A stretch of 64,000 nucleotides of DNA from CAZDCZ01 sp964504155 (lineage in GTDB: Bacteria; Bacteroidota; Bacteroidia; Bacteroidales; UBA12077), in contig CAZDCZ010000003.1 in NCBI GenBank assembly GCA_964504155.1, positions 5,303 to 69,302 on the forward strand, written 5' to 3'. A program made the translations under genes and the position numbers. Shown here in pieces: positions 1-8,200 of this stretch. Each line of letters starts with the position of its first letter. Positions within the stretch are counted from its first letter, which is position 1. Under the pieces are notes generated by a model. The model was not told the DNA's origin. It made no database searches and worked only from the letters and a program-made list of their open reading frames with translations.

Positions 1-806
1 CAGCTCCTTATATTAATATCGATATGCATCCCAAAGACCCAATGATGAAGTTAGACGCGATATTATTTTCGCCTCATAAATTTTTGGGTGGCCCCGGAAC
101 TGCAGGAATTATGGTTTTCGATTCAGAATTGTATAATAACGATGTGCCGGATAATCCAGGTGGAGGAACTGTTGATTGGACAAATCGTTGGGGAGAACAT
201 AAATATATCGACGATATTGAAGCTCGTGAAGATGGAGGAACTCCCGGTTTCTTACAAGCTATAAGAACAGCTCTTGCTATTGAATTGAAAGAACAAATGG
301 GAACAAAACAAATGTCTGAAAGAGAAAAAGAAATTATTCCTCGGGCTATATCGGGATTGAAAAAAATCGAAGGAATAAAAATTCTTGCCGAGAATATTCC
401 TGAAAGAATAGGATCAATCTCTTTTTATCACAAGAAAATACATTTTAACTTTATTGTAAAATCATTAAGCGATAGATTTGGAATACAAGTTAGAGGAGGT
501 TGTGCTTGCGCCGGAACATACGGACATTATATGTTACATGTTAGTAAAGAAGATTCTGATAATATTACTAGCCTTATTAATAGTGGCGATTTGTCGAAAA
601 AACCCGGATGGATTAGGTGGTCGATTCATCCTACAACAAAAGATCAAGAAATAGATTATTTTGTTAATTCTGTTAGCGAAATAGTAAACAACTATGATGA
701 ATGGATAAAAGATTATAATTATAATAAAACAAATAACGAATTCTTTCATAAAAAATTCGATTCTAAAAAATATTTCGATGTAAAAAACAGTTTTGTTCTT
801 GATTAA
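1..806 (+). CDS. Class V PLP-dependent aminotransferase / cysteine desulfurase-like protein (5'-truncated)
   Basis: The reading frame is already open at base 3 and runs off the left edge, so the N-terminal half is missing. The first internal Met (base 24) is not a real start, because coding sequence (APYINID) precedes it in frame. HKFLGGPGTAG near the beginning looks like the PLP-lysine segment of class V enzymes. The C-terminal half carries RGGCACAGTYGHY, the cysteine-bearing loop seen in the SufS/selenocysteine lyase-like branch, and a late GWIRWSIHPTT segment. The substrate cannot be told: cysteine desulfurase, selenocysteine lyase, or an uncharacterised paralogue common in Bacteroidota and Clostridia. 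No Fe-S assembly gene lies downstream; the next gene is rpmE2 with its own promoter. Confidence 0.85.
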   Translation, partial: APYINIDMHPKDPMMKLDAILFSPHKFLGGPGTAGIMVFDSELYNNDVPDNPGGGTVDWTNRWGEHKYIDDIEAREDGGTPGFLQAIRTALAIELKEQMGTKQMSEREKEIIPRAISGLKKIEGIKILAENIPERIGSISFYHKKIHFNFIVKSLSDRFGIQVRGGCACAGTYGHYMLHVSKEDSDNITSLINSGDLSKKPGWIRWSIHPTTKDQEIDYFVNSVSEIVNNYDEWIKDYNYNKTNNEFFHKKFDSKKYFDVKNSFVLD

Positions 807-847
807 ACGATTTTTTCGATTAAAAACAAAAAATACTGATATATAAT

Positions 848-878
848 TTTGTATTTACTAGAACAATATGTAATTTTG
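848..878 (+). promoter_or_regulatory. Bacteroidota-type promoter of rpmE2
   Basis: TTTG at 848-851, a 19-nt spacer, then TAATTTTG at 871-878 match the primary-sigma consensus of Bacteroidota (TTTG-N19-21-TAnnTTTG). Transcription would start near 885, giving a leader of about 50 nt that ends in an unusually good Shine-Dalgarno (AAAGGAG) for this AT-rich genome. Confidence 0.7.
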
Positions 879-937
879 CAAACTATTAATTAATTGTCAA
901 AATATTAAAGTATAGCATAATATAAAGGAGATATAAC

Positions 938-1204
938 ATGAAAAAGGAAATACATCCAGAAAATTATCGATTTGTTGTTTTTAAAGATATGTCAAACGAA
1001 GTGTCGTTTATTACTAAATCAACAGCATCGTCAAATGAAACTATTAAAATGGATGACGGTAACGAATATCCATTAATTAAGGTTGAGATTTCAAATACTT
1101 CTCATCCTTTCTATACAGGAAAGATGAAACTTGTTGATACTGCCGGACGTGTAGATAAATATATGAATAAATACAAGAAACACATTAATAATAAAAGTAA
1201 ATAA
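938..1204 (+). CDS. rpmE2: Large-subunit ribosomal protein bL31, type B
   Basis: This 88-residue protein is a component of the 50S subunit. It starts MKKEIHPENYRFVVFKDMS and contains SNTSHPFYTGKMKLVDTAGR, the hallmark of the L31 B-type family. It lacks the CxxC zinc ligands of the classical L31, so it is the zinc-independent form. Length is normal for the family. Start choice is supported by AAAGGAG just upstream of the ATG. It is a single-gene unit, with its own promoter at 848-878 and a strong terminator at 1228-1253. In some bacteria the zinc-free paralogue is Zur-controlled; no Zur-like operator was recognised here. Confidence 0.97.
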   Translation: MKKEIHPENYRFVVFKDMSNEVSFITKSTASSNETIKMDDGNEYPLIKVEISNTSHPFYTGKMKLVDTAGRVDKYMNKYKKHINNKSK

Positions 1205-1227
1205 TTTTTGATAAATAATTTATTTGG

Positions 1228-1253
1228 AGCTCCGATGATTCGGAGCTTTTTTT
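1228..1253 (+). terminator. Rho-independent terminator after rpmE2
   Basis: A perfect 7-bp GC-rich stem, AGCTCCG / CGGAGCT, with a 6-nt loop is followed by seven T residues. It lies 24 nt after the rpmE2 stop codon and isolates this gene from the nucleotidyltransferase gene. Confidence 0.9.
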
Positions 1254-1289
1254 ATGTAAATTTGTCATGACAATTGTAAATTTATTATT

Positions 1290-2480
1290 ATGAATTATAT
1301 TCTTTTCGACGACGATACTTGGGGCAATCTTTTACCATTAACTTTTACTCGACCTGTTGCTAAAATTAGATTCGGAATTTTAACCATATCTGAGAAATGG
1401 GAGAAATATTTGAATAAGAAAGTTTCGTTTTTGACAAAAGATTATTTGTCAAAAAAATTTCCTATAGAAATTAGTAATGATAATTTTTTTATTAATAGTT
1501 CTGTAATTCCTAATACTGAACTTGTTGAAGAAATTAATCAGTTGAAAATAAATGAGTCACTTGTTCGTAACAATGTTCTATTAGCAAAACGATTAGGGAA
1601 AAATATTACTGATTTTAATTATAAGAATTTTGATAATAATAATTCAAAAAAATACACAAAAGAAATATTTAAAATTAGTTTTCCTTGGGATATTTTTCAA
1701 AATAACGATAAAGCTATAGAGTTAGATTTTAAGATAATAACAAAAAAAAGAAAATCTCAAGCTATAAGTCAATCGAATAATATTATTTTTAAAGAAAATA
1801 TTTTTATAGAAGAAGGCGCAAAAGTTGAATTTGCTACTATAAATGCAACTGATGGACCTGTATATATTGGTAACGATGCCGAGATAATGGAAGGATGCGT
1901 TGTGCGAGGCCCTTTAGCAATGTGCGAGCATTCTGTTTTAAAAATGTCGGCAAAAATATATGGAGCAACTACAATAGGTCCATATTCGAAAGTTGGAGGA
2001 GAAGTTAATAATGTTGTTATTATTGGATATTCAAGTAAAGCTCACGATGGATTTCTTGGGAATGCAGTAATTGGTGAATGGTGTAATCTTGGTGCAGATA
2101 CAAATAACTCGAATCTGAAAAATAATTACGCCGAAGTGAAATTATGGAGCTATCCTGAAAATCGATTTGTAAAGACAGGTTTGCAATTCTGTGGACTTAT
2201 TGTAGGCGATCATTCAAAATGCGGAATTAATACTATGTTTAATACAGGAACAGTAGTGGGTGTAAATTCAAATATTTTTGGAGAAGGATTCCCAAGAAAT
2301 TTTATTCCATCGTTTTCATGGGGTGGAACAAGTGGGTTTAGCGAGTATTCTATTGGTAAAGCAATTGAAGTTGCTAGCAAAGTTATGAGCAGAAGAAATA
2401 AAAAATTTGATATTGTAGAACAAGAAATATTAGAAAAAGTGTTTGAAATAACTACAAAATACCGAAATTTCCATAAATAA
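1290..2480 (+). CDS. GlmU-family putative sugar nucleotidyltransferase
   Basis: This 396-residue protein belongs to the GlmU-like family widespread in Bacteroidota. The N-terminal part (about 1-180) opens with YILFDDDTWGNLLPLTFTRP, the family's version of the nucleotide-binding start (R-P at the end of the motif). Residues about 180-370 form a left-handed beta-helix of hexapeptide repeats (for example GPVYIGNDAEIMEGCVVRG and CGINTMFNTGTVVG), as in acyltransferase and nucleotidyltransferase trimers. Family knowledge suggests sugar-1-phosphate nucleotidylation, possibly with acetyl transfer, for envelope polysaccharide. The exact sugar is unknown. It is monocistronic here, between two independently expressed genes. 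Confidence 0.8.
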   Translation: MNYILFDDDTWGNLLPLTFTRPVAKIRFGILTISEKWEKYLNKKVSFLTKDYLSKKFPIEISNDNFFINSSVIPNTELVEEINQLKINESLVRNNVLLAKRLGKNITDFNYKNFDNNNSKKYTKEIFKISFPWDIFQNNDKAIELDFKIITKKRKSQAISQSNNIIFKENIFIEEGAKVEFATINATDGPVYIGNDAEIMEGCVVRGPLAMCEHSVLKMSAKIYGATTIGPYSKVGGEVNNVVIIGYSSKAHDGFLGNAVIGEWCNLGADTNNSNLKNNYAEVKLWSYPENRFVKTGLQFCGLIVGDHSKCGINTMFNTGTVVGVNSNIFGEGFPRNFIPSFSWGGTSGFSEYSIGKAIEVASKVMSRRNKKFDIVEQEILEKVFEITTKYRNFHK

Positions 2481-2546
2481 CATATTTAATAAGTAAAGAT
2501 TATTGTCTCTCGAGAATAGATAATGTTCTAAATATTTGTTTTAATA

Positions 2547-2564
2547 TTGGCACAGCGATTGCTT
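2547..2564 (+). promoter_or_regulatory. Sigma-54 (RpoN) -24/-12 promoter upstream of lon
   Basis: TTGGCACAGCGATTGCTT matches the sigma-54 consensus YTGGCACG-N4-TTGCW at all but one base. The invariant GG (2549-2550) and GC (2561-2562) are exactly 10 nt apart. Predicted initiation is near 2573, leaving a leader of about 65 nt before the lon ATG at 2639. An 8-bp palindrome TCTCGAGA (2507-2514) lies about 40 bp upstream and could be part of an activator site, but this is only a guess. Confidence 0.75.
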
Positions 2565-2638
2565 ATATGAATTTGCAGTTCTTAGAGAATTGCTAGCTGA
2601 CATATTGTCGTAATTAGTATAATATTTTTTAATATATA

Positions 2639-5101
2639 ATGGGTATAAAAAGAAAGAATAAAGGAATTTTTGCAGATATTTATCTTAGTAGTGATAATGA
2701 AAATAGTGGAGAGTTTATTCCGTTAATTGCAGATGAAAACGACGAAAATTTAAATTCGGATGATGTCCCAAAAGAATTACCTATTTTACCATTAAGAAAT
2801 ACTGTTCTTTTCCCCGGCGTTATTTTACCAATAACAGTTGGTAGAGATAAGTCCATTCGTTTAATAAACGAGACTTATAAGAATGGTAAAATAATTGGAG
2901 CTATTGCTCAAAAAGATGTTGAAAATGATGACCCTGAAATAGGCGATTTATATAATGTGGGTACTGTAGCTCAAATAATCAAAGTGCTTGAAATGCCCGA
3001 TGGTAGTACGTCTGTTATTATTCAAGGGAAACGACGATTTGCATTAGACGATATGGTACAAGTAGAACCTTATCATAAAGCTAATATTACTTTAATAAAA
3101 GATACTGAAATAAACGACAAAAATAAAGAATTCGACGCAATTGTTGGTTCGCTAAAAGATTTATCATTAAAAATAATAAAGCTATCTACTAATATACCAA
3201 CAGAAACATCTTTTGCCGTTAGAAATATTGAAAATGCTAAATTTCTTGTAAATTTTATTAGTTCAAATAGCGATATAAAAATTGAAGATAAACAGAAATT
3301 ACTCGAAATAAATAATCTTAAGGATAGAGCTATTCGTTTACTTGAGCATTTATCTAAAGAGATACAAATGCTAGAACTTAAAAACGATATACAGTCGCGA
3401 GTAAAAGTAGATATCGACAAGCAGCAAAGAGAATATTTGCTTCATCAACAAATGCGTACTATTCAAGACGAACTTGGAAGTAATCCGATAGATATTGAAA
3501 TCGAAGAATTCAAGAAAAAAGCTAAAGATAAAAAGTGGAATAAAGAAATAGCTGAAATTTTCGATAAAGAACTTGGTAAGTTGCAAAGATTAAATCCTGC
3601 TGCCGGAGAGTATTCTGTTCAACTTAATTATTTGCAAACATTAATAGATTTGCCTTGGAACGAATTTACTAAAGATAATTTCGATTTAAAACGTGCTCAG
3701 AAAATACTCGATGAAGATCATTTTGGATTAGAGAAAGTTAAGGAAAGAATTCTTGAATATCTTGCAGTTTTAAAACTTAAAGGCGATTTAAAATCTCCTA
3801 TATTGTGTTTATATGGACCTCCGGGTGTAGGAAAAACTTCGCTTGGAAAATCTATTGCTCATGCTCTCGACAGAAAATATATAAGAATGTCGTTAGGAGG
3901 TTTACACGACGAAGCAGAAATTCGTGGACACAGAAAAACCTATATCGGAGCTATGCCGGGTAGAGTAATTCAAAATCTAAAAAAAACAAAATCATCAAAT
4001 CCGGTGTTTATTTTAGACGAGATAGATAAGGTAGGAAACGATTCTCATGGAGACCCTGCTTCTGCTTTACTTGAAGTGCTTGACCCTGAGCAAAATAATT
4101 CTTTTCACGATAATTATCTCGACTTGGAATACGATTTATCAAATATTATGTTTATTGCAACTGCAAATACAATAAGTACAATTAATCCTGCTTTACGCGA
4201 TAGAATGGAGATGATTAATATTAGTGGTTATATTGTTGAAGAAAAAATAGAAATTGCTAAAAAACATTTAGTCCCAAAACAATTAAAAGCTCATGGATTA
4301 AAAAAGACCCAACTTAATTTTACTAAAACAGCCTTAGAATATATTATTGAGAATTATACTCGCGAATCGGGTGTTAGAACATTAGACAAAACAATTGCTA
4401 AAGTAATTAGAAATATTGCTAAGAAAATTGCTTTCGAAGAAAAATTTAACAAATCGCTAAATACGAACGATATTCGCGAAATATTAGGTTTCCCAACTGT
4501 TTTTAAAGAAATATACGAAGGGAATAAATTTGCAGGGGTTGTTACAGGTCTTGCATGGACTGCTGTTGGTGGAGAAATATTATTTGTCGAGAGTAGTTTA
4601 AGTAAAGGAAAAGGGAGATTAACATTAACCGGAAACTTAGGCGATGTGATGAAAGAATCTGCAACTTTAGCTCTTGAATTTATTAAATCGAAAGCTAATG
4701 CTTTGGAAATACCTCAAAAAATTTTCGATAATTACAATATTCATGTTCACGTTCCAGAAGGAGCCATCCCAAAAGATGGACCATCGGCAGGTGTTACAAT
4801 GGTTACATCTTTGGTGTCTGCAATAACTCAGCGTAAAATAAAGAAAAACCTTGCAATGACAGGCGAAATAACTTTGCGTGGGAAAGTATTACCTGTTGGA
4901 GGAATAAAAGAAAAAATACTAGCAGCTAAACGTGCCGATATTAAAGAAATAGTGTTGTCGTCGGAAAATAAAAATGATATAGAAAAAATTAAAGATATAT
5001 ACCTTAAGGGATTAAAATTCCATTTTGTTGTTGATATAATGGATGTTCTTGATGTTGCTCTTTTATCACAAAAAGTTGATAAACCAATGAAATTTATATA
5101 A
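2639..5101 (+). CDS. lon: ATP-dependent protease La (Lon)
   Basis: This 820-residue cytoplasmic AAA+ serine protease degrades misfolded and regulatory proteins. Order: LON substrate-binding domain (about 45-240, ELPILPLRNTVLFPG), coiled-coil helical region (about 240-350), AAA+ module with Walker A GPPGVGKT at 393-400 and Walker B FILDEID, and C-terminal Lon protease domain. The catalytic Ser is S716 in PKDGPSAG and the partner Lys is K759 in GGIKEK, with the 43-residue spacing conserved in the family. An N-terminal extension of about 40 residues rich in Asp/Glu precedes the LON domain. Full length, no disruption. The upstream sigma-54 promoter is unusual for lon. Confidence 0.98.
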   Translation: MGIKRKNKGIFADIYLSSDNENSGEFIPLIADENDENLNSDDVPKELPILPLRNTVLFPGVILPITVGRDKSIRLINETYKNGKIIGAIAQKDVENDDPEIGDLYNVGTVAQIIKVLEMPDGSTSVIIQGKRRFALDDMVQVEPYHKANITLIKDTEINDKNKEFDAIVGSLKDLSLKIIKLSTNIPTETSFAVRNIENAKFLVNFISSNSDIKIEDKQKLLEINNLKDRAIRLLEHLSKEIQMLELKNDIQSRVKVDIDKQQREYLLHQQMRTIQDELGSNPIDIEIEEFKKKAKDKKWNKEIAEIFDKELGKLQRLNPAAGEYSVQLNYLQTLIDLPWNEFTKDNFDLKRAQKILDEDHFGLEKVKERILEYLAVLKLKGDLKSPILCLYGPPGVGKTSLGKSIAHALDRKYIRMSLGGLHDEAEIRGHRKTYIGAMPGRVIQNLKKTKSSNPVFILDEIDKVGNDSHGDPASALLEVLDPEQNNSFHDNYLDLEYDLSNIMFIATANTISTINPALRDRMEMINISGYIVEEKIEIAKKHLVPKQLKAHGLKKTQLNFTKTALEYIIENYTRESGVRTLDKTIAKVIRNIAKKIAFEEKFNKSLNTNDIREILGFPTVFKEIYEGNKFAGVVTGLAWTAVGGEILFVESSLSKGKGRLTLTGNLGDVMKESATLALEFIKSKANALEIPQKIFDNYNIHVHVPEGAIPKDGPSAGVTMVTSLVSAITQRKIKKNLAMTGEITLRGKVLPVGGIKEKILAAKRADIKEIVLSSENKNDIEKIKDIYLKGLKFHFVVDIMDVLDVALLSQKVDKPMKFI

Positions 5102-5122
5102 ATCATTATAAAATAGAATGCT

Positions 5123-5156
5123 AAGGCTGTAGAAATATTATTCTGCAGCTTTTTTT
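5123..5156 (+). terminator. Rho-independent terminator after lon
   Basis: Imperfect stem AAGGCTGTAGAA / TTCTGCAGCTTT (G-U pairs included) with an ATATTA loop, followed by a T-tract, 22 nt after the lon stop. Confidence 0.75.
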
Positions 5157-5236
5157 GTGTTTGCTATTTCCAAAAAGATTAAGAATAAATGTGTAATTTG
5201 TTTGTATATTTATAGCATTAATAAAAAAAATCATTT

Positions 5237-8200
5237 ATGCAGAAAGCAAAAAAATTTGGTGCATTTGCCGGAGTATTTACTCCTTCTATTTTAACCATTC
5301 TTGGTGTTATTATGTATATGCGATTGGGCTGGGTAGTTGGAGAAGCAGGCTTAATCGGAGCAATATTAATTATAATTGTTGCTCATGTAATATCTATTTC
5401 TACCGGACTTAGTATTTCGTCTATTGCTACCGATAAAAAAATAAAAACAGGTGGTATATATTATATGCTGTCACGAAGCTTAGGTCTGCCAATGGGTGGT
5501 GCAATAGGACTTTCTTTAGTTGTTGGAACAGCTTTAAGTATTTCGTTATATATAGTTGGTTTTTCAGAAAGCTTTCTTGCAGTAGAATCAATTCGTAATT
5601 TTTTTGGTTTAGGAATTACTATTAACGATTTTAGAATTCTTGGTTCAATAGTATTAATTGTACTAGTTGCTATAGCGTTTATTAGCACATCATTAGCAAT
5701 AAGAATACAATATGTAGTATTAGCTGCTATTGCCTTGTCTCTTATTTCTATTTTTGTTGGTTTTTTTGTTAATCAAGCTTATGTTCCCGAAAATATTGTA
5801 TTGTTACCTGTACGAGATGGATTGCCATTAGAATATGTATTTTCTATTTATTTTCCTGCTGTTACAGGTTTTACTGCCGGAGTGGCAATGTCGGGAGACC
5901 TTAAGAATCCTAAAAAAGATATTCCAAAAGGAACTTTATTGGCTGTTATTACAGGTTTTGTTGTTTATGTTTTGCTTTCAGTAGGCTTTGCTTTTTTTGT
6001 AAATCGCGATTTATTAATTAACGATAGTAATTTCTTAATGCAAGTAGCTTGGTTTCCTCCACTTGTAATAGCAGGAATATGGGGAGCAACATTATCGTCT
6101 GCATTAGGCGGAATACTGGGAGCCCCAAGAATATTACAAGCAATAGCGAAAGATAAAATTGTTCCTAAAATATTATCAATAGGATATGGTAAAAATAATG
6201 AACCAAGAAATGCATTAATACTAATATTTTTAATTGCCGAAGGAGGAATATTAATTGGCGATTTAAATATAATAGCCGGAGTTGTTTCTATGTTTTTTCT
6301 TGCATCGTATGGGTTTATAAATATTTCGTATTCCTTAGAAAGTTGGGCAAGTGTCGATTTTCGACCAAGTTTTAGAATTCCCAGGTATATCGGAATAATT
6401 GGTTTTGTTGCCTCATTTATTGTAATGTTTAAGATCGATATGGTGTCGATGATATTTGCATTTATTCTTATAGGAGCAATATATTTATTCCTGCGACATA
6501 AAAATTTTAGAAATGAATATGGTGATGTTTGGAAAAGTGTATGGTCTTCAATTATTCGAAAAGCATTAAAAAAACTTGAGTCAGGTGATATTGAAAAACG
6601 AAATTGGCGCCCCAATATTATTTTGTTTAGTGGGGGTGCGAATTCAAGACCTCATTTAATTCGTTTAGGAAAAGCTTTGCTTGGGAATCAGGGAATATTG
6701 TCGAATTTCGATCTTATAGAAAAAAAATCGGCCAAAACATTGTTTCCCAAAAGTAAACAAATGCAAACAAAACTTGACAATTCCGAAGATGGAATATTCA
6801 CACGTGTACAAGATTGTAGAGATATTTACGAAGGAATAGAAACAATATCATCTACTTACGGTTTTGCAGGTGTCGAACCTAATACTGTTTTAATGGGTTG
6901 GGGACGGCAAAGTAAAGACCCTAAACGTTTTGCACAAATGGTTGAGACTTTAAGTCAACTCGATCAGAGTATTCTTATGGTCGATTATGATGAAGAAGTT
7001 GGTTTTGGTAAGAAAAAACTAATAGATATATGGTGGCGTGGAGCCGGGAATAATGGCAATTTTGCATTAACATTAGTTCGATTTCTTATAATGGATGATG
7101 ATTGGACTAATGCAAAAGTAAGATTGTTAGTTGTTAATCCCGAAAACGAAGATAGAGACCTGTTATTAGAGAGAACAAAAAAAATACTGAACGACTTTAG
7201 AATTGATGTAGAAATAGTAATAATTAATAATAAAATTGAACAAAAATCATTTTACGATATTATCAGAAGAGAATCTCTAAATTCAGATTTAATATTACTC
7301 GGATTACCAAATATTGAAAAAGGTAATGCTATAAAACTGGTTGAACAAACCAACGAATTAACAAATAATATCGGGACAGTAGTTCTTATTAAAGCATCAT
7401 CGTATTTTAGCGACTTATATATTGTCGATAAAAATAAATATATTTCATCTAGAATATCACAAAAAGAATTAGATACAGAAATTTCTGTAAAAAATGTTTC
7501 ATGGGAATTGAACTTTCCGAAAAATACTGTTGTATCTGAACAGTTACATTTCTTACACGACACATTAATAGCGTCGGCAGATAATTATTACGAGAATTAT
7601 GCTTACAAAGTAGCCGAAGAGAATAGTAAATTAATAGAATCAATAAAAAAACTTGTTGCTAATAATTTTGTTAATATAAAGCACGAGTTGAAAGGGAATA
7701 ATAGAAATCAAAAACAAGTAATTTTTAAATACCAAACAAATATCCTTACCCGTACGAGAAAGATTATTTCTGAATTTAATAACGAAAACCTAAAATTTCA
7801 ACACAATAATTTAAATCGAGGCTTATATGTATATATTGATGTATTAACAGATTTGCTTCAAAATATTCCTAATAAACTTAAAATAAAATATTATAAAGAC
7901 GATTTGTTAGTTGCTAATAACGATAGCCTTAATTTAAAATGGTATAAGCAAATTAGCAAACTAAAGATTTTCTTAGTATATGGGAAAGATAGTGTTAATT
8001 ACAACATAAAATATAAAGATTTAATTTCCCAGTATATTCCTATAAAAATATATGCATTATTAGAAAAAATATTCAATAAATTAGGAGAATACCATCTTAA
8101 ATTTTCTATTGACCTTCAGAGTGCAATGAAGCATTTATCCTTAAACTTTTGGGAAATAGAAAAAAGCGCAGAAATTAATAAACTAAAACTTGAAACTCTT

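Noticed and set aside
5965..6615. 216-codon open frame on the minus strand inside the transporter region
   Set aside because: It is antisense to the strongly conserved SLC12-type sequence and shows no protein family features.
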